Of a stretch of DNA of 64,000 nucleotides, positions 55,311 through 64,000 are shown one piece after another (within the stretch, counting starts at the first letter, position 1; each line of letters opens with the position of its first letter). A program made the translations under genes and the position numbers. This DNA is from Symbiodinium natans (taxonomy: Eukaryota > Sar > Dinophyceae > Suessiales > Symbiodiniaceae), in the NCBI GenBank assembly GCA_905221605.1, contig CAJNDS010000291.1:41545-105544 (forward strand), given 5' to 3'. The notes below the pieces were generated by a model. The model was not told the origin of the DNA. It ran no database searches and worked only from the letters and a program-made list of their open reading frames with translations.

Positions 55311-57785
55311 GATGGAAGCCTTGGGGACTCCCCCTCGAAGTCACAAAACTCCAGGAGGGATGCTCAAGAAATGAGGCGCGCATCCAGAATTTATGCGGCT
55401 TTTTCAACCCCGAGCACATGCCCAGGAAACCAAGCTGGGGCTGCCACACAGCTGCCTGGGCTCAACAGGAAGCCAAGGGAAAGTATGACGTGAGTCACGT
55501 TTTGAACAAGTTCTCCCACACGTTCACAAGGGAAAAACTTGAACGCGCAACGGCTACACCTACCGTGGAAAAAAGAGTGAGCAACTTGGTCGTAAGCATG
55601 TCCGAGATGGCCATATAGGCCACTTCATCGTCATAACCAATACACGATCCTCCATCTGAAAGTGGTGCCTTGCAACAATTTTTATCAGCTTCTGGCTAGA
55701 TCCTTGGAGAGAGAAGCTCTTCTTCTTGGCAACTTGACAACCGTTCAGCTGCAAAACGGCTACGTGCAAGCCTCGGGGTTTGGAGTTTTGAGGATGCTGC
55801 AAACGTGCATCTAATTCAACTCCAACCCCAAAACGTTCAAGCCACAATGACCGACAACCCTTAGCCCGCAATCCTGCAGCATTTTTCCATCGCTGGCGCA
55901 TCCTCCTGTCTGCGTGACTCATTCGGGCCTTCGAGTCAAATTCCTTTCTGGAGGGCTGAGGAACGGCTTGTTTGCTCCGGAACCCATCAGCTTGGGATGC
56001 CAGCAATTCGTGGGTTCGCAGTTGAGCTTGATGCTCGCAGCGGCTCGAATGTCCGCGGTTAGTAGATTGTCAGGTGCTTCACTGTCGCGTTTGGGTAGTA
56101 GGTCTTCCTCAAAATCTCCGCAGCGGCAACTGACCGATGTCGGCCCTTGGTGCAGTTGATGGAGATGCAGCTGAGATCTGAATGTTCCACCTGGGCCAGT
56201 TGCTGCAAACTGTGCGGAGGAACACCTTACCTTAAACTCATTGAAGTACTCTGCAGACTTAGCCGCCGCGGTTTACAGTGTGATGACACCTCTTGACATC
56301 AAGGTCAACTCAAAAGGCATGGTTCCATGTTGCCCCACAATAGCCTTACGACAACCCCCCGACCCTTCAATGGGCAAGCCTTTGCGCAGACCATGGAGAT
56401 CCATCGCGGGAAGAGGCCGCAAGAGGCCACATTGCTTTGAACTTCGTCCCAGAGTCCGTTCATCGACTTCAGGTCCGCCCCTTGCGAAGGATGCGGTTCT
56501 TGGGTTTGCAGGTCGTTGGGCCATACAGGGGATGATAATCTGATGATAATTGCTTGCACCCTGTGTCCTCATCACGCGACCTCCAGCTCTCGATGAGTCT
56601 CGCTTCTCTCTCTTCTCTTCTTCGCAGCGGACTACGGGGAATAAGGGCCGGAGCCAACTCTTCTTCTGCGCTTGCAGGGCTGAAAAGAACCGTACCGTTT
56701 ACACCTCGATCGCCCTCCCTCTCATGATGATATTCTTCAGAGAACCATCGACTCCAGAGGACACACAGCACCAAAGATGAAGCACTAAAGCACCCGAGGT
56801 CAGCCTCCGCCACGGCCGTTCAGGATGCCAGCATTGAAGTTGTGCTGACTTTCCGGCGGCGCTGACTTTCGCAAAGCTTTCCCCCAGGTCAGCACCAGCA
56901 GCTCTCGCTCCTTCTTCACGCCGAGCTCTTCCTGAGCGACTCAAGACTCAAGTGTTGGCTGATGTTGGCTGGGCTCACTGACGGCGACCGTAGCTCGGGT
57001 CCCACAGCCCTCTTTTGCCTTCAACATTAAAACATCGCATGAGTCCCATGGCCCCAAAACGCTTCCCAAGCAACTGCTTGGGTTGGGTGCGGCTTCCAAG
57101 TTGATACAAACTCAAGGCCGGGTCGAGCACTTCACTACGCCAGCACACGGAAACCCCACCCTCAAAAAACTCGGGGCGGGATCCCCCAAGAACAGAAAAG
57201 GAACCCAAATAGCCTATAGCAGCCTACATGGCACATGAACAAGTTAACGACACCGCCCAACCACCAAGCATCGGCGCTCGGGAGGAAGTCGGGACCTCCG
57301 ACGGCCTCCGCATCCTCCTCCAGGAAGCCCGGTTCCGGCGAGCGCTGGGCGGTGACCTCTGAGGGTTTTTGCTCACAAAGGTGTCAAAGATGCCAACATG
57401 CACAGGGAACCCCTGCAAAAAGGTACATACACAAAAAGGCATGCCTCTCCGTGTACATGTGCATGTATGATAGTGCCCCCTCCCTCCGATGTGGCTTCTG
57501 CTGCAGGTATCTCGTCTGCACGGTCAACACATGTCTTGGACAGTACTGTTGCCAAAAAACAACCATTGGCATTCCCAAAGACACCATCCACGCTCCGCGA
57601 AGCTCCGACTATGTGAATCACAAGAGTTGCGTAATCTTTTAGGTTCTAAAGCCAGTGCATTACAGGCCATTTGTTCTCAACATCACTTACAAAAATGAGC
57701 CCCTAGATGCAACACGCTTGGGCTGCGTATGCTGTTTTGTAACATATTTGGCCTATAGAACGCATCTCCATTCTATGACCATTGG
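55311..57785. other. No confident gene
   Basis: A basic 148-codon minus-strand frame (56006-55560) is mildly protein-like. The rest shows only short overlapping frames. Confidence 0.3.
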
Positions 57786-57789
57786 TTAT

Positions 57790-58345
57790 GTAGGTTTAGG
57801 TTAGGTGTTCAGGCTTTTGGATTTTGGGTTTTGAGGTTTTGAGGTTTTTCGGTTTCTAGGTTTTTAGGTTTTGAGGTTTTAGGTTTTTAGGCTTTTACGG
57901 TTTTTAGGTTCTTAGGCTTTTAGGTTTTTAGGTTCTTAGGATTTTAGGTGTTTAGGGTTTTAGGTGTTTAGGTTTTAGGATTTAGGCTTTTAGGCTTTTA
58001 GGTTTTTCGGCGTTTAGGTTTTTAGGTTCTTAGGTTTTTAGGTGTTTAGTTGTTTAGGTTTTTAGGTGTTTAGGGTTTTAGGCTTTTTGGCTTTTAGGTT
58101 TTTAGGTTTTAGGTTTTTAGGTTCTTAGGTGTTTAGGTTGTTAGGTTTTTAGGTGTTTAGGTGTTTAGGTTTTTAGGCTTTTAGGTTTTAAGGTTTTAAG
58201 GTTTTTTAGGTTTTTAGGGTTTTAGGGGTTTAATTTTTTAGGTGTTCAGGTTTTTAGGTGTTCAGATTTTAGGTTTTTAGGCTTTTAGGTTTAATAGGTT
58301 TATGGGTTTTTAGGTTTTTAGGGGTTTAGGGGTTTCGGGGGGTTC
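57790..58345. repeat. Degenerate TTTTTAGG array
   Basis: About 60 copies of 8-10-bp units such as TTTTTAGG, TGTTTAGG and CTTTTAGG, grading into GGGGTTTCGGGG at the right end. It looks like a decayed or slipped derivative of the TTTAGGG telomere motif. Confidence 0.85.
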
Positions 58346-58769
58346 GGGGGAGTCAGGGTTGGTTTCGGTCGGGGGGGTGGAGGGGGCTGTGTATGGGGGA
58401 GAAGGCCTTCGTAGCAGCACCAACCCCAGCCCAACACTTGAATGACCTTGCAATGGCTCGAGCCCTGCAAGTGGCCAGTGATACAAAACATGTGAGCGAG
58501 TGGGGGCTAAACCCTCCGGTCTACTTACTTCCCTTGTGCATTCTTCTGTGCTTCGTCCTGAGGCCACTTAAGTCCACTACTGCACGTGTTGCTTGTGCTG
58601 CGCAGACCTTTGTTGCCAAGGCTACGACGCGGCCTGTCAGCGGTGATGCGACCCAAGTCCCACTTGCTGTTCTTTGTGGGCATTCTTAGCAATAACCTCT
58701 TTTGGGCCTCCACTAAGGATTATTATATCACTATTATTAGTATCATTATTGTTGTTATAGCACATGGAC

Positions 58770-58909
58770 CTGCTAATTTGGAACAAAGCCGCCCACTCCA
58801 AGAGTCTCGCTCCGAAACTTTGAGGCTCCGCTGCCAGCTGCATAGCAGCCCAGTCCACGAGATCCTCCGCATCCACGCCGTCCACGGTGATGGTGAGATC
58901 GTCACGAAC
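58770..58909 (-). CDS. Exon, possibly of the RWD gene (domain unassigned)
   Basis: The minus-strand exon has an AAAG|G acceptor (exon starts at 58909) and an AGCAG|GT donor (ends at 58770). It encodes VRDDLTITVDGVDAEDLVDW then AAMQLAAEP and a helix ending LLEWAALFQIS. Composition and both splice sites make it one of the better exons in the window. It lies downstream on the same strand as the RWD exons, so it may belong to that gene, but the exons between 61.9 and 58.9 kb were not found. Confidence 0.5.
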
Positions 58910-61860
58910 CTTTGCTGCTTAAGTTGACGCATTTTGTCATAGACCCTGAGTTGTGATTCATTCGGGCGAGCAAGACCTCAGAATTCTTGACAGTCTTGAC
59001 AGAGCTGGAACCGGAAGCCCCCTAAGTCCCAAAGAGGCATGGGAAACCAGAGAACCTCTGCGGTGACCCCGCGGTCACTGTGGGCGAACAGCCCTGGGCT
59101 CCACTCGGTGAAGCCAGCACTCGATAAGGAAGCACCTGCTCCAAGGTGTCTGACTATTTTGGGGGGATGTCTAGAAGGCATAAGTCCGATAGGCGCATGG
59201 GGCTGTGCTGGGTTCAATTTCAACATCACTCCAGTACTCCATCCTCAGCTCAATTCACATAGCGCGTGGCATCGCACCGTCAAGGTGCGGGTTGTTGTCT
59301 CGCACAGCCTTTCACTCAAGCTGGGCCGACGGGCCGCCGTGCCGCCGGGCCCCGCTGGCCGTGCTCAGATTTGCTCAACCCCGTTCGCGTCCATGCTTAC
59401 CCAACGAAAACTCACAGAATGTGAGGCCAGTGGCACCTCAACAACATGCAGTCACCCATGCTAGTTTGAAGCTGGCGCAGGACAGTTTTAAAGATGCACT
59501 TGCAATAGAATTACAAAATGCGCGAAAACAAGCCGACCGATAGAAACTGCCTTTCAGCATTCTTCTTATACTGGTTAAATTCATTTCCATCATTTTCATG
59601 CCAACGAAGGTGGATGCACGGACGCACGAAACCATTTTAATCCACTTTAAGAAGGGGAGCCCAAAACACCGCTCAAGAATCAGGCGCCATGGTGTCCTGC
59701 ACAGCATTTGAAGCATCAACTGGTGGTCGCGGGATGGTGTTCCGGAACAACTGCCACGGCCCAGCTTGAAGGCACCTTTCCATTTTCAACTCGCTTGGGT
59801 GGCGTTCAAGAGAGCAGTACCTGTCGCGCACTTTAATCCATGGACTCTGCAGAAGGCGATGGCACTTGAAGATTTGGCCAGGCAGCAGCGGCATGAGTAA
59901 CTCACCACAGGGCGTAAAGGCATAAGTGTCGTGAAGTCAAGTCGGGCTTGCTGGCATCAAAATCACTGCTTGGACGTACGAATCAACCAATTCTTTCATT
60001 CCCAGCCTGCAACCGAGCAAACTACAAGATTCACACGAGCGTTGTAAACATCAATGCGGGACGCCCTGCGCAATGCCCAGATTTGAGGCAGCTGGTGCCT
60101 GAAAGGTGCGCCGCCCTTTAGACACCAACTGGCCTCACATTGGCCGCCAATCTGGCTGGCTCCGAGACCCCACTAACAACAGCCCTTTATGATTATCTAC
60201 TCAAGCCCGACCTCGATGATCCCAACTAGCCCACCACTCACAAGGACTGCACCCTTCGGGCGCCTACGGCTCGGGCGAGCGCCGGCGTCAGCTTTACACT
60301 GCTGGGCTTCTCCTCCGGCACCTCGCTGGCCGGTGCCTTGGCCTCGGGAGGATGTTTTTGTTACCCGCCTAGCCCCGGCACTGTCCAAAATGAGGATTTT
60401 GCACCCCGCCACGCAGACCGGCCACACTGCAGTGACCGTTTCGGGACAAGAGAGACAAGACACTACGATTCCCGGCTTTCAAATTACAGAGGGGCTTGGG
60501 GCTTAGGGGCTCGGATCTGGGGCCTGGTTTTGGAGCTTCGACGGACGTCTGAGGTTTAGCTTTAGGACTTTCCACGTGTGACTTTCCAGAACGTACACCT
60601 ACGACGAATCGACGGGTCTGCTCTGCACATGCAGCGGGTCGCTGGCTTCACGTCTGCTCAGCCCAGTTACACGGCCCTTCAGGTTCACATCAAAATGCGT
60701 ATAGGCGCCCACACAGCATATGATTGAGCCCTGGACCCTTTTGCAGTAGGCTTCTGAACTCTCGCGTCGCCTACTCTGCCACGACACGAAACCCTAAGCT
60801 AGACCCTTTCCCTGGGCAAGGCCTCCAGTGCGGTGGATGCTTCCGGTGGACTGCTGGCCCAGGCTTCCTTCACGTATTCCACCTGGATGGGGGAGGGAGC
60901 TTTGCAACTTGGTTACACCACGGGACCAGTTAAGATCTTGTCCTGAGCTTGTTTGATCGGCAAACTGTGTTTTCCCAATTTCGCAGGCCACCCGGAAACA
61001 TCAAAGGCTTGCCTTTTGTCTTGCCTATCTTTCTTGCAGCTCTCTCTGCTACACTCTGCTGCACTCTGTTTTTTTGAAAGCGAGCTCCTTTACCACATCA
61101 GCGGCGTTGCGAGCGACTCTGCTACACTCTGCCTTGCAATAAGGGCCTCCAATTGATACTCATAAAGGGGGTTTGAATTCTACTCATTCCAATTACAAGA
61201 CAAGGATGCCCTGTATTGTTATTTCTTGTCACTACCTCCCTGTGTCAGGATTGGGTAATTTGCGCGCCTGCTGCCTTCCTTAGATGTGGTAGCCGTTTCT
61301 CAGGCTCCCTCTCCGGAATCAAACCCTAATTCTCCGTTACCCGTCATTGCCACGGTAGGTCCGGCTCACCCCCTGGAAGGCGTTTGAGGCACCTGATCCT
61401 ATAAGATTTCAGGGAAGTGCAGGAGGGGCTTCGGAGTGGTGAGCCGACTTGCATCCTGTTGCTTGACGCTTCCAGGGCTTCGGCTTCGGGCCTTGAGATT
61501 TGGGATTGGAGCTTTCGGGCGGTAGAGAGTTGTGGATGAAAAACAGCATGAATCCCTTTTTTCTTCTGTTCAGCGACTGCCCTTTAACATGGAAATCACG
61601 GGGGTGCACTTCGTAGAATTGAATTGAGGCGTGCAGGCCCAGGCACCCACTGAATCACGCAGCCGGCACCCGGCTCAAACTGGCCCAGCAGGTCCTGCGA
61701 CAATCTACGAGGGTTCTACGAGTCGACAACATGATTCTTTTGGGGAGTCGCTTTTTGGGCTCTAAAGGGGGCGTGTACCCGGTTCACAGTAACTCCTACG
61801 ACCTCCTACGAGCTTCATGTCAAATCCCCAACAGTCCCGAACCCAGAAAGAGTGCCACAA
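58910..61860. other. Likely introns or intergenic; unassigned frames
   Basis: A plus-strand frame ending at 59543 has a coding-like C-terminal helix (KLAQDSFKDALAIELQNARK), and a minus-strand frame at 59894-59673 is Arg/Leu-rich. Both are unassigned. If the RWD gene extends to 58.77 kb, this would be mostly its introns. Confidence 0.3.
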
Positions 61861-61924
61861 CTTGCGTCCACCCTGTAGCCAGCCCTCCTGCGTCACACGC
61901 CGTGCGAAGGCGTCGCCCCCCTTG

Positions 61925-61979
61925 GGCCAGGGATCGAACTCCAGTGATGGCGAAGGCGGATCGGACTCCGGGTACCCAC
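61925..61979 (-). CDS. RWD-domain protein, exon 3
   Basis: The exon starts after CGCAG|G (61980/61979) and reads GGYPESDPPSPSLEF across the junction, then DPW. The YPxxxPP core is the hallmark of RWD domains, which mediate protein binding in GCN2, IMPACT, RWDD and some RING ligases. It joins exon 2 in frame by completing a Gly codon. The donor is uncertain (a GT follows CTGGA at about 61937), so the end given is approximate. The open frame itself continues to about 61762. Confidence 0.5.
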
Positions 61980-62786
61980 CTGCGAGATTCACTTTTATCT
62001 TGAGCATGCGATGGGTTTGGGGTGGTTGCGTAATGCAGGCCGCGAAGACGTCTGATCAGCAAACCGCCCACAGTTCTTGGGGAAGTGCTGGGCTCTAAGC
62101 CTGGAAAAAACTTCCTCTTCTGTGGGCTGAGGGGTACGCCTCGTCCTTGCTGGAGAATGTTTTAATGGGAACGTTTTACACTGCTGGAGTCGTTCTTCCG
62201 TGCAGCCCTTTTTTCGCCCCTTTTCTGACGTACCTTTCGGAATCAGGGGCTAACGGGGTGTAGGGCTGATTGTTCGTGGTCGTTTGACATGGCTTCGGGG
62301 TATTCGCGCGCATGGTCGATGCTCTAGACTACTGGTATGGTTTTTGGGCTCCTGATCTTACGATCCAGGACGACCCCGTTTCTGCCCACCCAAGTGGGAC
62401 ATGAACTTAAAGAACTGACCATGCGGCTTTGGGTTCGGGATTATTTTGGGGGTTCGAACTGTCCTGACCACAGTGAGCCGAAACCATGGAATTAGATGTC
62501 TTAGATGTCTTCCTGGTGCGGCATCGGGTTTCAGAAAGCTGTGCTGGCTCGTCGCCTCGTGTGGATTGTGCAGGGGTCGGGGTTGTGATGTGTGCGGAGG
62601 GCTTACGTTGGCTTAGGCTTGGTGCTGTGCTTCTGCAAGGTTTGGGACGCTTGGAGGGGTGGGCTGATGGGCTTGCGCAGTCAAGCATGAGACTGCCCTC
62701 CTGGTCCTTTTTGCAGGTTCCAAGTGATTTCTTGCACAAGGTGTCGGGATGAGCGTGTTTGAGTGCACAGGCAACAGCCTCCCAGC

Positions 62787-62885
62787 CTCCCAAGCGGAGC
62801 ACCAGAACAGCATTGAGCTCCGGCAGCTTCACTCTCCAGGTGCTTCCGTCGGCCTCAACATGCAGTCCCCAATCATCAACTTCGC
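62787..62885 (-). CDS. RWD-domain protein, exon 2
   Basis: The acceptor is AAG|G at 62886/62885 and the donor is GC at 62786. It encodes EVDDWGLHVEADGSTWRVKL, then LNAVLVLRLG, the first beta strands of an RWD domain. Using the GC donor, the protein runs straight into exon 3 as LRLGGGYPESDPP, which is strong support for the join. The longer open frame to 62407 reads into intron, where composition changes to Pro/Ser/Thr-rich. Confidence 0.55.
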
Positions 62886-62991
62886 CTTGTCTGGTCAACG
62901 TAACCTACATGTGTTGATGCACCCGAAACCCCAAGAAAACGGTCCAGAGGTCAAGGAAAGGACTCCACCTTCGCAACTTTTGACACATGGC

Positions 62992-63046
62992 TGACCTCGA
63001 AGTCAGTGTCGTATACGGCCTCCAGAGCCTCGCGCTCCTCATCCAT
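62992..63046 (-). CDS. RWD-domain protein, exon 1 with ATG
   Basis: The ATG is at 63046-63044. The exon encodes MDEEREALEAVYDTDFEV, the classic N-terminal RWD helix (E-x-x-E-A-L-x-A-(I/V)-Y-x-x-D-F). A GC donor at 62991 gives the phase needed to join exon 2 (...FEV-S-EVDDW). If unspliced, the frame stops after 31 codons. The product is a probable protein-interaction factor; the rest of the protein and so its subfamily are unknown. No promoter motif was recognised upstream. Confidence 0.55.
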
Positions 63047-63791
63047 GGCTCTTCAACTAATCCGTCGTCTGAGTGCTGGATTCAGCTCGGGTCACTAGGG
63101 TCTCGCGAACTAGATGCACGGCCACCACCTTGCTGGGTGTGGGGTGTGTGTTGGACTTGACGGAATGACGAGCTGTAAGACGCTGTAAGACATAAGGCTG
63201 TGGTTGCTCTCGGCATGCTGCAGTGGGGAGTTCCAACATGTGCACAAGGATGAGTTGAACCCAAGTGCCAGCTGGCTGGAGTGCGCAAAGAAGTTGTGCA
63301 AAAGGCTGAAGCCAAATCGTCTGCGTTCTTGAGCAGGGTCATCGTAGGATAGTTCGGCTAAAGTTGAACAACCCTACCCACAACAATCAGATTTGCACCC
63401 AAAACCCACGATACTGGCACCTTTCTCACAGACATGTGGCCGTCGTGCTCACCCCTCTCCGGGCCTTTGCCTGCTTCTTCTAACTCAGACTCGCATAGTC
63501 GCACAAAAACACCTTCAGGAACCTGAGTCCCTTGCCAACGTGCTCAAAGGCCTTTGTTGCAAGTCTCTTCATTCCTCTAAAGGTCCAGCTCACTAGAAGT
63601 GGCTTGGCAAGTTCTGTCGGGCCCGCTGCTCGAAAGTTTGGTGCCCTCAGCCCATGCAAGGCACAAGAGGCCCTTTGAACCTTCCCCCCATGCTTTTCCC
63701 CCTTCGGCTTTTGTGATGGGGGAGCTGAACAGTAATGTTGGACCCTGTTTAGTATGGGCCGCCCCTTTAAAGTCAATTTGGCCAAATTATT
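63047..63791. other. No recognised gene
   Basis: Upstream of the RWD gene. Short opposed frames without motifs. Confidence 0.35.
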
Positions 63792-63831
63792 CAGGATCCC
63801 CCCACTGTTTGTGGGTCCCTCTTTAAAGTCA
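63792..63831. repeat. Hairpin repeat, CAGGATCC...TTTAAAGTCA type, copy 2
   Basis: CAGGATCCCCCCACTGTTTG then TGGGTCCCTCTTTAAAGTCA. It matches 26073-26113 over about 40 bases with compensating changes in the stem. A partial CCCTTTAAAGTCA lies just upstream at about 63760. Confidence 0.65.
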
Positions 63832-63900
63832 CACGGTTCCCGAAATCCGGCATTATTTGTTTAGGATTTGGGGCTTGTTTCGGCCCGGAGGCTCCGGCAT

Positions 63901-63957
63901 AAAGCCGGGCCTTACGTTTTTAAAGCCGGACCTTGTGATTTTAAAGGCCGAGCCTCA
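63901..63957. repeat. About 22-bp tandem repeat, three copies
   Basis: AAAGCCGGGCCTTACGTTTTT, AAAGCCGGACCTTGTGATTTT and AAAGGCCGAGCCTCAT lie head to tail near the window end. Confidence 0.75.
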
Positions 63958-64000
63958 TCCATCCCAACCGGCCCGAAACCATTAATTCCCTTTAAGAAAC

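Noticed and set aside
62407-62786. Long C-terminal tail of RWD exon 2
   Set aside because: Composition changes to intron-like, and the GC donor at 62786 gives an in-frame join to the YPxxxPP exon.

Overview
The window looks like nuclear DNA of a dinoflagellate, most like a Symbiodiniaceae-type genome. This is inferred from several signs. There are many islands of the TTTAGGG/CCCTAAA telomere-type repeat inside the sequence. Genes are cut into small exons by short introns that use GC as well as GT donors and an AG|G acceptor. Coding sequence is very sparse and simple repeats are abundant. A 13-base match to the 3' end of the dinoflagellate spliced leader lies antisense in one intron. No bacterial operons, rRNA genes or CRISPR arrays are visible.

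Region 1 (1-5.0 kb) holds a telomere-motif minisatellite, a probable retrotransposon Gag relict (about 1.39-1.56 kb), weakly coding-like sequence and a 494-bp tandem duplication (3.35-4.34 kb). Region 2 (5.03-17.02 kb) is the main object: a very large plus-strand gene that can be followed through at least nine exons. Its order is a cysteine-protease-like N-terminus, a PD-(D/E)XK nuclease of the RecB type, two F-box-like/beta-sandwich modules alternating with RING-like zinc modules, a ubiquitin-like stretch, a D5-type superfamily 3 helicase, a C2H2 finger and a DDE-transposase-like domain. It reads as a giant selfish element or its polyprotein. This copy is broken by a CA-repeat frameshift, an in-frame TGA and a C-terminal frameshift. 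A 90%-identical antisense fragment of the helicase exon-intron-exon lies just downstream (17.15-17.37 kb).

Region 3 (17.7-58.3 kb) is mostly repeats and unrecognised DNA: a 200-bp CCCTAA-bearing repeat, an AT-rich satellite with a 186-198-bp period, a hAT-like MITE with an 8-bp target duplication (30.8-31.5 kb), a second MITE-like family with two copies, a 2.4-kb foldback region (46.05-48.50 kb), many microsatellites and G/C hairpins. Isolated gene exons here include a cyclopropane-fatty-acid-synthase-like fragment, a C2H2 finger exon, a PPR-like exon and membrane-segment exons.

Region 4 (58.7-63.05 kb, minus strand) contains the best ordinary gene. It is an RWD-domain protein with its ATG at 63046 and three exons that join in frame, plus a further good exon about 3 kb downstream that may belong to it.

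All functional calls come from motif reading only. Exon joins were worked out by hand from splice sites and reading frames, without transcript data.
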